Below the pieces are notes generated by a model. The model was given only the letters and a program-made list of their open reading frames with translations. It made no database searches and was not told the origin of the DNA. Below, in pieces: positions 1-9,711 of a DNA stretch of 64,000 bases; position 1 is the first letter of the stretch; every line of letters begins with the position of its first letter. The position numbers were made by a program, and so were the translations under genes. Where the stretch lies: contig CP074381.1 of NCBI GenBank assembly GCA_022041995.1, positions 2,480,001 to 2,544,000 on the forward strand, given 5' to 3'. Origin of the DNA: Cupriavidus necator. GTDB taxonomy: Bacteria > Pseudomonadota > Gammaproteobacteria > Burkholderiales > Burkholderiaceae.

Positions 1-2
1 GG

Positions 3-1364
3 CTGGCGCGCTACCCCGGCACGCTGGTGATGATTTCGCACGACCGCGAATTCCTCGACGCGATCTGCAACGTCACCGTGCATATCGAGAACCAGCAGCT
101 GCGCCGCTATGGCGGCAACTACACGCTGTTCGAGACCCTGCGCCTGCAGCAGATGGCGCAGCAGCAATCCGCCTACGTGCGCCAGCAGAAGGAAATCGCG
201 CACCTGGAATCGTTCATCACGCGCTTCAAGGCCAAGGCGACCAAGGCGCGCCAGGCACAGAGCCGCGTCAAGGCGCTGGAAAAGATGGAACGGCTGGCGC
301 CGGTGCACGTGGCCGCCGGCTTCGCCTTCGAGTTCCGCGAACCCGACGCCGCGCCCAACCCGATGATGGTGCTCGACGGCGTCGACTGCGGTTATGCCGA
401 GGCCGAGCCGCCCGTCACCATCCTGCACAACCTGGCGCTGTCGATCCAGAACGGCCAGCGCATCGGCCTGCTGGGCGCCAACGGCCAGGGCAAGTCCACG
501 CTGGTCAAGACCCTGGCCGGCACGCAAGATCCGCTTACTGGCAAGCTGCGCCTGGGCAAGGGCCTGCAGATCGGCTACTTCGCCCAGCACCAGCTGGAGA
601 CGCTGCGCGACCACGACTCGCCGCTGCAGCACCTGGCACGCCTGGCGCCCGACACCCGCGAACAGGAGCTGCGCGACTTCCTCGGCAGCTTCAACTTCCG
701 CGGCGACATGGCCACCGCGCCGATCGAGCCCTTCTCCGGCGGCGAGAAGGCCCGTCTGGCCCTGGCGCTGATCGTCTGGCAGAAGCCCAACCTGCTGCTG
801 CTGGACGAGCCGACCAACCACCTGGACCTCGATACCCGCGAGGCGCTGACCATGGCGCTGGCGCAGTTCGAAGGCACGCTGATCCTGGTCTCGCACGACC
901 GCCACCTGCTGCGCGCCACCGCCGACCAGTTCATGCTGGTGGCCGACGGCACCATCAAGCCCTTCGATGGCGACCTGGACGACTACCGCGACTGGCTGCT
1001 GCAACAGGCCGCGGCCAAGCGCAATGCCGCCACCGCCGCGCACCTGGCAGAGAACGCCGGCGATGCCGCGGCGGCGGTCAACCGCAAGGACCAGCGCCGC
1101 GCGGAGGCCGACGAGCGCCAGCGGCTGTCAGCACTGCGCAAGCCGTTGACGAAGGAACTGGAAAAGGTGGAAAAGCGCATGGCGGTGCTGCAAACCGCCA
1201 AAGAGGAGATCGACCGGTTCATGGCCGATGAAAGCAGCTATGCCGAAGCCAACAAGACCAGGCTGATGGAGATGCTCAAGCGCCAGGGCGAGGTCAACGG
1301 CGAGCTGGAGACGCTGGAGGAGAAGTGGCTGGAGTTGCAGGAGCAGATCGAGCAGATTGCGTAG
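3..1364 (+). CDS. ABC-F family ATPase (YheS/Uup-like), 5' end outside window
   Basis: The reading frame is open from the first bases and enters at the end of the first nucleotide-binding domain (SHDREFLD), so the N-terminal part lies outside the window. A linker rich in Lys, Arg and Gln follows, then a complete second ABC domain: Walker A GANGQGKST, signature FSGGEKARLAL, Walker B LLLLDEPTNHLD and a switch SHDRHLL. The last 100 residues form a charged coiled coil, as in YheS and Uup. There are no membrane segments; ABC-F proteins are soluble and act on ribosomes. The family is clear; which ABC-F subgroup it belongs to is inferred. Confidence 0.92.
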   Translation: MARYPGTLVMISHDREFLDAICNVTVHIENQQLRRYGGNYTLFETLRLQQMAQQQSAYVRQQKEIAHLESFITRFKAKATKARQAQSRVKALEKMERLAPVHVAAGFAFEFREPDAAPNPMMVLDGVDCGYAEAEPPVTILHNLALSIQNGQRIGLLGANGQGKSTLVKTLAGTQDPLTGKLRLGKGLQIGYFAQHQLETLRDHDSPLQHLARLAPDTREQELRDFLGSFNFRGDMATAPIEPFSGGEKARLALALIVWQKPNLLLLDEPTNHLDLDTREALTMALAQFEGTLILVSHDRHLLRATADQFMLVADGTIKPFDGDLDDYRDWLLQQAAAKRNAATAAHLAENAGDAAAAVNRKDQRRAEADERQRLSALRKPLTKELEKVEKRMAVLQTAKEEIDRFMADESSYAEANKTRLMEMLKRQGEVNGELETLEEKWLELQEQIEQIA

Positions 1365-1400
1365 TCTGGTTCGCGTCCCCTCCCTCGCACCACCGCAAAC

Positions 1401-1429
1401 AAGAAACGGCGCCAATGGCGCCGTTTCTT
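1401..1429. terminator. Bidirectional Rho-independent terminator
   Basis: A perfect 13-bp inverted repeat with a 3-nt loop lies between two convergent genes. A-rich and T-rich flanks let it serve both the ABC-F gene and dsbB. Confidence 0.85.
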
Positions 1430-1451
1430 ATGTCGATGGCTTGCTCCCGAC

Positions 1452-1937
1452 TCAGCGGAAATTCTTCTCGCGCCGGATCAACCCCACCGCCAGCGTCAGC
1501 GTCAGGATAAACAGCCAGATCAGCGACCATGCCGGCACCGACAGCCCCAGCACCGGCGGCAGCGGCGCGGTGCACAGGCCATCCGCGTAGAACACCTGCG
1601 GCAGCACCTTGGCAGTCGGCAGCGCGTTGACCCAGTTTTCCAGCGGATCGATGCCGCAACTGGCCTTGGGGTTGAGCAGCAGCGACACGTGGTAGACCGC
1701 CACTGCGATGCCCGCAATGCCGGACAGCATGCCCAGGCCCTGCCACAGCGAGCGCGTGTTCTGCGCCACCACGGCCAGCAGTGAGAAAATGCCGATGCCG
1801 ATAAAGGCAAAGCGCTGCATCACGCAGAGCGGGCACGGCTGGTAGCCCTTTTCAAACTGCAGGTAGAGCGCAACGCCGACCAGGCCAAAGGAAACGAGGG
1901 CGATCAGCAGGAAATAGGCGCGTGAGTTGGCTTGCAT
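1452..1937 (-). CDS. dsbB: Disulfide bond formation protein B
   Basis: A 161-residue inner-membrane protein with four hydrophobic segments. The first periplasmic loop carries the redox pair in QPCPLCVMQR. The second loop carries a further cysteine pair (KASCGIDP and DGLCTAP), matching the two disulfides of DsbB. The family reoxidises periplasmic DsbA and passes electrons to quinone. The length is normal. It stands alone, convergent with the ABC-F gene. Confidence 0.95.
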   Translation of the reverse strand: MQANSRAYFLLIALVSFGLVGVALYLQFEKGYQPCPLCVMQRFAFIGIGIFSLLAVVAQNTRSLWQGLGMLSGIAGIAVAVYHVSLLLNPKASCGIDPLENWVNALPTAKVLPQVFYADGLCTAPLPPVLGLSVPAWSLIWLFILTLTLAVGLIRREKNFR

Positions 1938-2081
1938 AGTGGGTGATCAGGTAAACCGGTAAGCGGTGCCGTCAGTGGATGGCGCGGCATTGCTGCGCAT
2001 TATTACCTATTTTGCAGCGCTTGCAGTTGGCGTCACACGCAGCGCAAGCCACCTGCCCTGTGGCGGATTGACGCAGGGGTG

Positions 2082-2648
2082 CTATGCGCCGGCTGCCAGC
2101 CACGCCGTGCGCGGCAAACGGTACAGGCAATGGGGCCGCAACGGATGCCCTGGCGGCAAGGCGGGATGCTCGAAGCCCACGGCATCCTCGCGCATGCCGA
2201 GCCTCTCCATGACCGCCCGCGAGCGGACATTGGCGAGTGTCGTGAAGGACACGATCTCATCCAGCCTCAGCCGCTCAAATCCCCAGGCAAGCGCGCCGCG
2301 TGCCGCCTCGGTCGCGTAGCCGCTGCCCCAGGCGTGCTGCGCCAGGCGCCAGGCGATCTCCACGCAAGGCGCGAACGGCAGCGCCGCGGTGGGCTCGTGC
2401 AGTCCGACAAACCCCAGGAAAACACCGTCCGCCTTGCGCTCGGCTACCCAGACGCCCCATCCCTTCATTGCGATCAGGCTGCGGCAGTGGTCGGCCATCG
2501 CATCGCTTTCAACACGCGTCAGCGGCGCAGGGAAATAGCGTATCACCTGCGCATCGGCATTGAGCGCGGCAAACGGCGCATAGTCCGCCTCGCGCCACTG
2601 GCGCAGCCGCAGGCGTTCCGTCTCGAAGGCGATATCGTCAGCTTCCAT
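2082..2648 (-). CDS. GNAT family N-acetyltransferase (RimJ/RimL-like)
   Basis: A 188-residue protein starting MEADDIAFETERLRLRQW, the typical N-terminal strand (TERLxLRxW) of the RimJ/RimL-type GNAT subgroup. An FVGLH core and a WGSGYATEAARGAL acetyl-CoA-binding segment (Q/RxxGxG/A type) follow, then SRAVMERLGM near the C-terminus. The substrate cannot be told from sequence. It lies 3 bp downstream of radA on the same strand and is probably co-transcribed with it. Confidence 0.85.
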   Translation of the reverse strand: MEADDIAFETERLRLRQWREADYAPFAALNADAQVIRYFPAPLTRVESDAMADHCRSLIAMKGWGVWVAERKADGVFLGFVGLHEPTAALPFAPCVEIAWRLAQHAWGSGYATEAARGALAWGFERLRLDEIVSFTTLANVRSRAVMERLGMREDAVGFEHPALPPGHPLRPHCLYRLPRTAWLAAGA

Positions 2649-2651
2649 GCC

Positions 2652-4012
2652 TCAGTCCAGGTGCCGCACGCGGTCGATCGCCTGCTCGATGCGCTCCACC
2701 GCAATCACTTCCAACCCGTCGATCTTCTGCTTGGGCGCGTTGGCCTTGGGGATCACCGCCACCGTGAAGCCCAGCTTGGCGGCTTCCTTCAGGCGCTCCT
2801 GCCCGCGCGGGCTGGGCCGGATCTCGCCGGCCAGGCCGACTTCGCCAAACACCACCAGGCCGCGCGGCAGCGGCTTGTTGCGCATCGATGAATGGATCGA
2901 CAGCAGCACCGCAAGGTCAGCGGCCGGCTCGGTGATCTTGACCCCGCCCACCGCATTCAGGAACACGTCCTGGTCAAAGCAGGCAATGCCCGCGTGCCGG
3001 TGCAGCACCGCCAGCAGCAGCGCCAGCCGGTTCTGCTCAAGCCCCACCGCCAGCCGGCGCGGGTTGGGCACATGCGCGGTATCGACCAGCGCCTGGATCT
3101 CGACCAGCAGCGGACGCGTGCCCTCCTGCGTCACCAGCACGCATGAGCCCGGCACGGTTTCCTCATGCTGCGACAGGAACAGCGCCGACGGATTGCTGAT
3201 GCCGCGCAGGCCGCGCTCAGTCATGGCAAACACGCCCAGCTCATTGACCGCGCCGAAGCGGTTCTTGAAGGCGCGGATCAGCCGGTGCGACGAATGGGTA
3301 TCGCCCTCGAAATACAGCACCGTATCGACGATATGCTCCAGCACGCGCGGACCCGCCAGGCTGCCTTCCTTGGTCACATGGCCGACCAGGATGATGGTGA
3401 TGCCGCTGCTCTTGGCAATGCGCGTCAGCTGCGCCGCGCATTCGCGCACCTGCGCGACCGAGCCCGGTGCGGAGGTCAACGCCTCGGAGTACAGCGTCTG
3501 GATCGAGTCGATCACCGCGACTTCGGGCTTGTCCACTTCCAGCGTGGCCTGGATCTTCTCCAGCTGGATTTCGGCAAGCAGCCCCAGCGACGGGCTTTCC
3601 ACGCCCAGTCGCTGCGCGCGCAGCGCGATCTGCGCACCGGATTCTTCGCCGCTCACATAGAGCACGCGGCGCTGGCCCGCAAGGTTGGCCAGGGCCTGCA
3701 GCAGCAGCGTGGACTTGCCGATGCCGGATCGCCGCCGATCAGCACCACCCCGCCCGACACCAGGCCGCCGCCCAGCACGCGGTCGAATTCATCGATGCCG
3801 CTGGAGAAGCGCGGCACGTCGGCGGCATCGATCTCCGACAGCTTGCGCACCGTGGCCGAGGCGGCCAGCGGCTGGAAGCGCTTGTTCGCGGCGGACTCGG
3901 CCACCGTCTCCACCAGCGTGTTCCACTGCTGGCAATGCGGGCACTGGCCGGCCCAGCGCGGCGTGGTGCCGCCGCATTCAGTACACGTATAGACAGTCTT
4001 GGTCTTGGCCAA
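2652..4012 (-). CDS. radA: DNA repair protein RadA, one-base frameshift in Walker A
   Basis: RadA is a RecA-like helicase that processes branched recombination intermediates. The N-terminus has a four-cysteine zinc finger (CTECGG, then CPHC). The ATPase domain, the RadA-specific KNRFG motif and a Lon-like C-terminal domain follow; about 453 residues once repaired. The frame breaks near 3725, inside the Walker A loop: GDP is read, then frame is lost where GIGKST should follow. Restoring one base in the C run at 3724-3725 (G on the coding strand) rebuilds the motif, so I annotate one gene. The start is TTG, with AAGGA seven bases upstream. The break is probably a sequencing error, not a pseudogene. 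Confidence 0.9.
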
Positions 4013-4026
4013 CGGATGTCCTTGCA

Positions 4027-4060
4027 GGAAAAAACGAGCCGGGCCCACAAGTGGCCCGGC
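4027..4060 (-). terminator. Rho-independent terminator downstream of alr
   Basis: On the minus strand a GC-rich hairpin (8-bp arms at 4038-4045 and 4053-4060) is followed by a run of six T. It sits between alr and the radA start, so radA depends on read-through or on a promoter overlapping this region. Confidence 0.7.
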
Positions 4061-4107
4061 CGGCAGATGGTTAGTGCGCGGGCCTGCGCCCGCACCAGCG
4101 CCCCGGA

Positions 4108-5229
4108 TCAGGCCACGGCAGGCGCGGCGCTGTCCGAAGCCGTGATCGTCGCCACCGAGGCCGGCACGCGCGGCGCCAGCGCGCACATCAGCTCATAGCC
4201 CACCGTGCCGCTGGCCTGCGCCACCTCGTCGATCGGCAGGCCCTGGCCCCACAGCGTGACCGGGCTGCCGACCTTGGCCTTCGGGCACGGGGTCAGGTCC
4301 ACGCACAGCATGTCCATCGACACGCGCCCGACCAGCTCGGTGCGCACGCCATCGACCAGCACCGGCGCGCGCTGCTCGCCCCAGCCCGACGCATGGCGCG
4401 GGTAGCCGTCGGCATATCCGCACGCCACCACGCCAATGCGCATCGGCCGCTCGGCGGTGAACAAGGAGCCGTAGCCGACGGTATCGCCCTGCTGCAGGTC
4501 CTGCACTGAGATCAGTTCGCTGTGCAGCGACATCGCCGGCTGCAGGCCGGTGCCGGCAATATCGGCATCGCGCCCGGTGGGCGAGGCGCCGTACAGGATG
4601 ATGCCGGGGCGCACCCAGGCGCGGTGCGCCTGCGGGTGCCACAGCACCGCGGCTGAGTTCGACAGGCTGGCCTCGCCCGGCAGGTTGGCCGTGGCGGCGT
4701 CGAAGGCCTCGATCTGGTGGGCGACGCCGCGGGGACTGTCCGCATCCGAAAAATGCGTCATATGGACGATACTGCCCACACAGGGCATGGCGCGGGCCCG
4801 CTCCCAGGCGGTACGGTAATCCGCGGGATGGAAGCCCAGCCGGTTCATGCCGGTGTTGAGCTTGAGCTGGATTGCCAGCGGCCCCTTGGCACGTGCGCTT
4901 TCCAGCATGCGCAGCTGCTCGTCGCAATGGATCGCGGTCGTCAGGCGGTATTGTTCGATGACGGCAACATCCTGCGGCTGGAAGAAGCCCTCCAGCAGCA
5001 GGATCGGGCCCTGCCAGCCAAGGTCACGCAGCAGCACGGCCTCATTGAGGTCCAGCAGGCCGAAGCCGTCGGCCACCCGCAGCGCGGCAAAGACGCGGCG
5101 GATGCCGTGGCCGTAGGCATTGGCCTTGACCACCGCCCAGATGCGCGAATTCGGCGCTTTGCGGCGGATGATGTCGAGATTGTTGGCCAGGGCGGGTTGA
5201 TGGATGACTGCGTGGATGGGTCTTGGCAT
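4108..5229 (-). CDS. alr: Alanine racemase
   Basis: A 373-residue PLP enzyme of fold type III, converting L-alanine to D-alanine for peptidoglycan. The PLP lysine lies in [10 protein letters not shown] near the N-terminus. HMTHFSDAD, a tyrosine-containing GYGSLFTAE loop and [11 protein letters not shown] in the C-terminal beta domain match the family. The frame extends three codons upstream to a GTG, but the ATG giving [14 protein letters not shown] is preferred as the usual family N-terminus. Confidence 0.95.
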   Translation of the reverse strand: MPRPIHAVIHQPALANNLDIIRRKAPNSRIWAVVKANAYGHGIRRVFAALRVADGFGLLDLNEAVLLRDLGWQGPILLLEGFFQPQDVAVIEQYRLTTAIHCDEQLRMLESARAKGPLAIQLKLNTGMNRLGFHPADYRTAWERARAMPCVGSIVHMTHFSDADSPRGVAHQIEAFDAATANLPGEASLSNSAAVLWHPQAHRAWVRPGIILYGASPTGRDADIAGTGLQPAMSLHSELISVQDLQQGDTVGYGSLFTAERPMRIGVVACGYADGYPRHASGWGEQRAPVLVDGVRTELVGRVSMDMLCVDLTPCPKAKVGSPVTLWGQGLPIDEVAQASGTVGYELMCALAPRVPASVATITASDSAAPAVA

Positions 5230-5819
5230 GGGAGTCACATCTCAGAAAGCGGACGAGCAGGCAGGCGGCGCTGGCGGCATGGGCGGCCGGCGCGGGTGCT
5301 GGAAGGACGGCTCTGTCTCAGTATCGATGGCGCAAACGTCACCTGTCGGTGTGCAGCTGCATGTTGCGGCGACTGGCATGCGGGAATGTGCGGAATTGGC
5401 ACGCCCATGTATCCCAGTCACCATATCGGTTCGACCACGCACCAGATCAGGGAAGACCCGGTCGGCTGGTCGCGATCGCAGTCGTTATTTGAACACATTC
5501 AGATGCCATTACCGGGGTCATTAGGGAATCGGCACGGCAATCTGCTTTCAAAAAGAGCCCTTGCCGGGGTTCGGGAATGTCATGTTTTCGTGATATAAAG
5601 CCGGACGCTCCGGCTATGTTCTAAAAGCGAAGCATTATGTCAATGACTGTCAGGCAAGCCTCAAGGCGCCGCAGCGCAGCACCACAGACACAATTCGACA
5701 CGGCCGCGGCACAAGGTTCCCTGCAAACCATGGCCTCCCCGGTGGGCGCTAGCCTGGCCAGCCTGAGCGGAGTTCGCGATGGACTGAGCGGAGTTCGCGA
5801 TGGAGAAAAAGTCGACAGC
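5230..5819. other. Intergenic region between alr and lplT
   Basis: About 590 bases without a convincing conserved gene. It holds the divergent promoters of alr and lplT and a 7-bp inverted repeat at 5599-5615. An open leader in frame with lplT starts at 5637 and contains two perfect 21-bp direct repeats (5763-5783 and 5784-5804). The leader shows no conserved protein signature. Confidence 0.5.
5763..5804 (+). repeat. Two perfect tandem 21-bp repeats
   Basis: The 21-base unit beginning CTGAGCGGAGTTC occurs twice back to back. It is a multiple of three, so it keeps the frame of the lplT leader, where each copy would read LSGVRDG. Confidence 0.9.
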
Positions 5820-7139
5820 ATGAAGAAGGGTTTTTACACCATCATGGCCGCGCAGTTTTTTTCTTCGCTGGCCGACAACGCCTTACTGATCGCCGCGATC
5901 GCCCTTCTCACCGAATTGCATTCCCCGCAGTGGATGACCCCGCTGCTCAAGCTGTTCTTCGTACTTTCCTACGTCGTCCTCGCCGCCTTCGTCGGCGCCT
6001 TTGCCGACTCCATGCCCAAGGGGCGGGTGATGCTCATCACCAACGCCATCAAGGTGGTCGGCTGCGCCATCATGATGTTCGGGCTGCACCCGTTGCTGGC
6101 GTATGGCATAGTGGGATTCGGCGCGGCGGCCTACTCGCCGGCCAAGTACGGCATCCTGACCGAACTGCTGCCGCCCGAGAAACTGGTGATGGCCAACGGC
6201 TGGATCGAGGGGCTGACGGTGGGCTCGATCATCCTGGGTACCGTGGTGGGGGGCGCACTGATTTCCGTGCACGTGTCGCAGATCCTGCTGCGGTTCGACC
6301 TCCCCTACGTGAACACCGGCATCGATACCCCGGCCGAAGCCGCGATGGTGGTGATCATGCTGTTCTACGTGATCGCCTCGGTCTTCAACCTGTTCATCCC
6401 CGAAACCGGCGCGCGCTACCCGCAGCAGGAAAAGAACCCGATCAAGCTGATCGCAGAGTTCGGCGACTGCTTCGTGGCGCTGTGGCGCGACAAGCTGGGC
6501 CAGATCTCGCTGGCGGTGACCACGCTGTTCTGGGGCGTGGGCGCCACGCTGCAGTTCATCGTGCTGAAGTGGGCCGAGAAATCGCTGGGCCTGAACCTGT
6601 CGCAGGGCGCGCTGCTGCAAGCCGTGGTGGCCGTGGGCGTGGCCGTGGGCGCGATCCTGGCCGCGGCGCGTATCCCGCTGCGCAAGTCGCTGTCGGTACT
6701 GCCCTTTGGCGTGGCGATGGGCGCCACCGTGATGATCATGGCGTTCTACACCAAGGATGCGATGCCCCATGTCGCGCTTGACGTGCTGGGCATGCATATG
6801 CCGCTGTACATGGCCATCGCCTATGTCTTCCTGATGGTGGTGGGCGCCATGTCGGGCTACTTCGTAGTGCCCATGAATGCGCTGCTGCAGCACCGCGGGC
6901 ACGTGCTGCTGTCGGCCGGCCACTCCATCGCGGTGCAGAACTTCAATGAGAACGTCTCGGTGCTGCTGATGCTGTGCCTGTATGCGCTGCTGATCAAGCT
7001 GAACGTGCCGATCGGCGTGGTCATCGTCGCGCTGGGCCTGTTTATCTGCGTGACCATGGCGCTGGTGCTCAAGCTGCACAAGTACAACGCGCGCACCTTC
7101 AACTCGCTGGCGATGATCGGCGAGGACAAGCACCACTAG
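5820..7139 (+). CDS. lplT: Lysophospholipid transporter LplT
   Basis: A 439-residue MFS protein with about twelve membrane segments. The start MKKGFYTIMAAQFFSSLADN, then PKGRVMLITN and SPAKYGILTELLP, are typical of LplT. The family flips lyso-phosphatidylethanolamine into the inner leaflet for re-acylation. The frame is open back to 5637, but the family N-terminus begins at the MKKGF methionine, with GGAG some 15 bases upstream. No acyltransferase (aas) gene is beside it here. Confidence 0.9.
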   Translation: MKKGFYTIMAAQFFSSLADNALLIAAIALLTELHSPQWMTPLLKLFFVLSYVVLAAFVGAFADSMPKGRVMLITNAIKVVGCAIMMFGLHPLLAYGIVGFGAAAYSPAKYGILTELLPPEKLVMANGWIEGLTVGSIILGTVVGGALISVHVSQILLRFDLPYVNTGIDTPAEAAMVVIMLFYVIASVFNLFIPETGARYPQQEKNPIKLIAEFGDCFVALWRDKLGQISLAVTTLFWGVGATLQFIVLKWAEKSLGLNLSQGALLQAVVAVGVAVGAILAAARIPLRKSLSVLPFGVAMGATVMIMAFYTKDAMPHVALDVLGMHMPLYMAIAYVFLMVVGAMSGYFVVPMNALLQHRGHVLLSAGHSIAVQNFNENVSVLLMLCLYALLIKLNVPIGVVIVALGLFICVTMALVLKLHKYNARTFNSLAMIGEDKHH

Positions 7140-7183
7140 TCCTGCCCCCTGTCCCGCGCCCTGGTGCAGCCGGCGCGGGATGC

Positions 7184-8323
7184 TCAGGCCGTGTCGCCCG
7201 GCGCCGCCTGCTGCCCTGGCCTGGACGGCTCGGCTGCCCGCGCCAGCGCCCGTTCCTCCCACCCCGGCGGCACCACGAACCCGCGCGAGCATTCGCGCCA
7301 CCAGCCCGGCGCCTCTGGCCCGGCCGGTTCCAGTTCGCACAGCATCACCGGCGATTCGCGCCGCCAGCCGTGATCATGGCGCGGGTCGGCAAAGCGCTGC
7401 GTCAGCATCGCGTGCAGCGCGCCGACATCCTCCGTGCCGGATTCGGGCACCAGCGCGCCCGACAACCACCCGGTACGCGGCAGGCGGCACCAGCGCAAGC
7501 CGGGCCGCGCGGCAGCGCGGGCAGCCCAGCCGTCGAGCGTGGACCACCAGCCGTGCAGATGGTCTGGCGCGATGCCAAGCGCATCCAGCCCCGGCGGCAC
7601 CCGGCCATCGCGATAGAACAGCCAGCCCAGCAGGTAGACCTCGCTGCGATCCACCGTATGTCCCAGCAAGGCCTGTGCCTCCGCGGTGCAGCCCAGGGGG
7701 AGCTGGCGGTGCACGATGTGGCCCAGCTTGTCGCCAAGTCGATCGACCAGGTTCGGGCCGACGAAATCCTGCGCCCGCGGCACCTGGCTATCGCCAGGCG
7801 CCATCAGGTAGAACTTGGCCGCCATCTCCCAGTGGACCACTGCGCCCGACGCCTGCTCGCGCCAGACAAAATCCAGCTCGCCCAGCGTGCGGATACCCTG
7901 CCGCCCTGCGCGCCGCACCGGAACGTTGGCAGCCAGCAGCGACAGCCCCTGCATATGGCGCAGCGCAAAATGCAGCAACCGCTCGGCATGGCGGCCCAGG
8001 CGCAGGCTGCGGCTGGCGGGGTCCTGGTCGGGATCGCCAGCGGAGGGGGCGGCGTTGCCGTCGGCCAGTTCGTCGATGGTGGCGGGCAGCGTGGCGGGAT
8101 CCGCGGCTTCCAGCCAGCGCTGCCAGGCGGCCAGCGTGCCGGCGGGCCAGCGCGCCGGGGCCGCGCCCGGCACCGCCGCCAGCAGCGGCGGCGAGAGCGT
8201 GGCCCAGGCCAGGTCGCGCGTGCGCGCCGACGCGGCGCGGCGCCACAGCGGCAGGCCCGACGGCCTGTTGCCGTCGCCGCCGCGGGTCAGTGAGAGATCA
8301 GGCCCCAGCTCCCGCACGGTCAT
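7184..8323 (-). CDS. DUF1853 family protein
   Basis: A 379-residue soluble protein. LGRHAERLLHFALRH and TLGELDFVWRE in the middle, and a DYPGWW-like C-terminal region, match DUF1853, a family with a PD-(D/E)XK nuclease-like core whose biochemical role is unknown. It overlaps the udg gene by 26 bases and closes the tsaB-rimI-udg operon. Confidence 0.8.
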   Translation of the reverse strand: MTVRELGPDLSLTRGGDGNRPSGLPLWRRAASARTRDLAWATLSPPLLAAVPGAAPARWPAGTLAAWQRWLEAADPATLPATIDELADGNAAPSAGDPDQDPASRSLRLGRHAERLLHFALRHMQGLSLLAANVPVRRAGRQGIRTLGELDFVWREQASGAVVHWEMAAKFYLMAPGDSQVPRAQDFVGPNLVDRLGDKLGHIVHRQLPLGCTAEAQALLGHTVDRSEVYLLGWLFYRDGRVPPGLDALGIAPDHLHGWWSTLDGWAARAAARPGLRWCRLPRTGWLSGALVPESGTEDVGALHAMLTQRFADPRHDHGWRRESPVMLCELEPAGPEAPGWWRECSRGFVVPPGWEERALARAAEPSRPGQQAAPGDTA

Positions 8324-9155
8324 GGACCTCCCTGGCCAGGCACAGGTCTTCCCAGGCGCGCGCCTTGTCGGTCAGGGTGCGCAGCAGGTAAGCCGGATGG
8401 TAGGTCACCACCACGGGGATGCCTTCATAGCTATGTACGGTGCCGCGCAGCTTGCCGATCGGCGTGGTGGTGCGCAGCAGCGACTGCGCCGCAAAGCGGC
8501 CCAGCACCACGATCACCCTGGGCTTCACCAGCGCGATCTGGCGGCGCAGGAACGGCTCGCACTGCGCCACCTCCTCGGGCTCCGGGTTGCGGTTGCCGGG
8601 CGGGCGGCACTTGAGCACGTTGGCGATAAACACATTGCGCCCGCGCGCCAGCCCGAGCGAGCCGAGCATATTGTCGAGCAGCTTGCCGGCCTGGCCCACG
8701 AAGGGCTCGCCCTGCTGGTCTTCATTCTCGCCGGGGGCTTCGCCCACCAGCATCCATTCGGCCTGGCGGTCGCCCACGGCGAATACGGTATTGGTGCGGC
8801 CCTGGCACAAGCCGCAGGCGGTGCAGCTTGCCACGGCGGCGTCCAGCGCCGGCCATTCCATGCTGGCGATGGCAGCTTCGCGCCCCGCTTGCGCCAGGCC
8901 GGGTTCCGGGCCGGCGGGGACCAGCGGCGGTGCAACCGGTGCCCTGGAGACAGGCGGCGCCACTGGCGCCGGCACCGGCACGGCGGGTTCCGCGACCACT
9001 GCGGCAACCTCCGCCACAGTCACCTCGGCGACAGGCATCGCTGCCTGCGCCACGGCCGCCTCCGGCGCGGCTTCTGCCTGCGCATCCGCGCGCTCGCGCG
9101 GCACCCATTCGGTCGGAATGCCCAGGACTTCCAGGAACTGTGCGCGGCGGTTCAT
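8298..9155 (-). CDS. Family 4 uracil-DNA glycosylase (4Fe-4S)
   Basis: A 285-residue protein. An Ala/Val/Pro-rich N-terminal spacer of about 100 residues, probably disordered, precedes the catalytic domain. The domain has CTACGLCQGR cluster cysteines, the GEAPGENEDQQGEPFVGQAG active-site block, NVLKCRPPGNRNP with another cysteine, and HPAYLLR. The family removes uracil from DNA. The start overlaps the rimI stop by four bases (ATGA), indicating translational coupling. Confidence 0.92.
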   Translation of the reverse strand: MNRRAQFLEVLGIPTEWVPRERADAQAEAAPEAAVAQAAMPVAEVTVAEVAAVVAEPAVPVPAPVAPPVSRAPVAPPLVPAGPEPGLAQAGREAAIASMEWPALDAAVASCTACGLCQGRTNTVFAVGDRQAEWMLVGEAPGENEDQQGEPFVGQAGKLLDNMLGSLGLARGRNVFIANVLKCRPPGNRNPEPEEVAQCEPFLRRQIALVKPRVIVVLGRFAAQSLLRTTTPIGKLRGTVHSYEGIPVVVTYHPAYLLRTLTDKARAWEDLCLAREVHDRAGAGA

Positions 9156-9711
9156 GCCCTGCCCTCCGTGCCTTCATTGGCGGCGGACTCCGCCGGCCAG
9201 CTGCGGCGCAGCACCAGCGCGTCCTCGCGCTTGCTGCCCAGGGCCGGGTAATAGCCCTTGCGGCGCCCGATCTCGGCAAACCCCGCCGCCTGGTACAGCG
9301 CGATCGCGCCGGTATTGGACGGCCGCACTTCCAGCAGCATGGTATGGATGCGGTGCGCGTGCGAGGTCGCCAGCACCACCGCCAGCATCAGCCGCCCCAG
9401 CCCTGGCGCTGGCGTTGCGGCTCGACGGTGATATTGAGCAGGTGCATTTCATCCACCACCGGCATCAGCACGGCGTAGGCCACCAGCGTGCCGGCCGGGT
9501 CGCGCAGCGTCAGGCCGAGATGGCCGGACTTGACCGAGTTCTCGAAATTGCCGCGGGTCCACGGATGGCTATAGGCACGTGCCTCGATGCCCGCCACGGC
9601 CTGCAGGTCGAGCGCGCTCATGCGGCCCAGTGCCCAGCCGTCCGGCAGCGCCGGCATGGCCGGCACGGCCGGCCAGTGGTTGCGGTCATCGAGCGGATAG
9701 GCTGCGCTCAC
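9152..9711 (-). CDS. rimI: Ribosomal protein S18 alanine N-acetyltransferase RimI, one-base frameshift
   Basis: GNAT enzyme acetylating the N-terminal alanine of ribosomal protein S18. The first frame gives NITVEPQRQRQG, then loses frame near 9400, inside the acetyl-CoA loop (RxxGxG). The next frame resumes with LMLAVVLATSH and LEVRPSN..AIALYQAAGFAE, the RimI C-terminal half. One missing base in GGCC explains the break. The start is GTG, overlapping the tsaB stop as GTGA. Repaired length is about 186 residues. The tsaB-rimI pairing is common in betaproteobacteria. Confidence 0.85.

Noticed and set aside
5883..7340. 485-codon open frame on the minus strand opposite lplT
   Set aside because: His/Gln/Arg-rich low-complexity translation, typical of antisense frames in high-GC genes; lplT is clearly the real gene.
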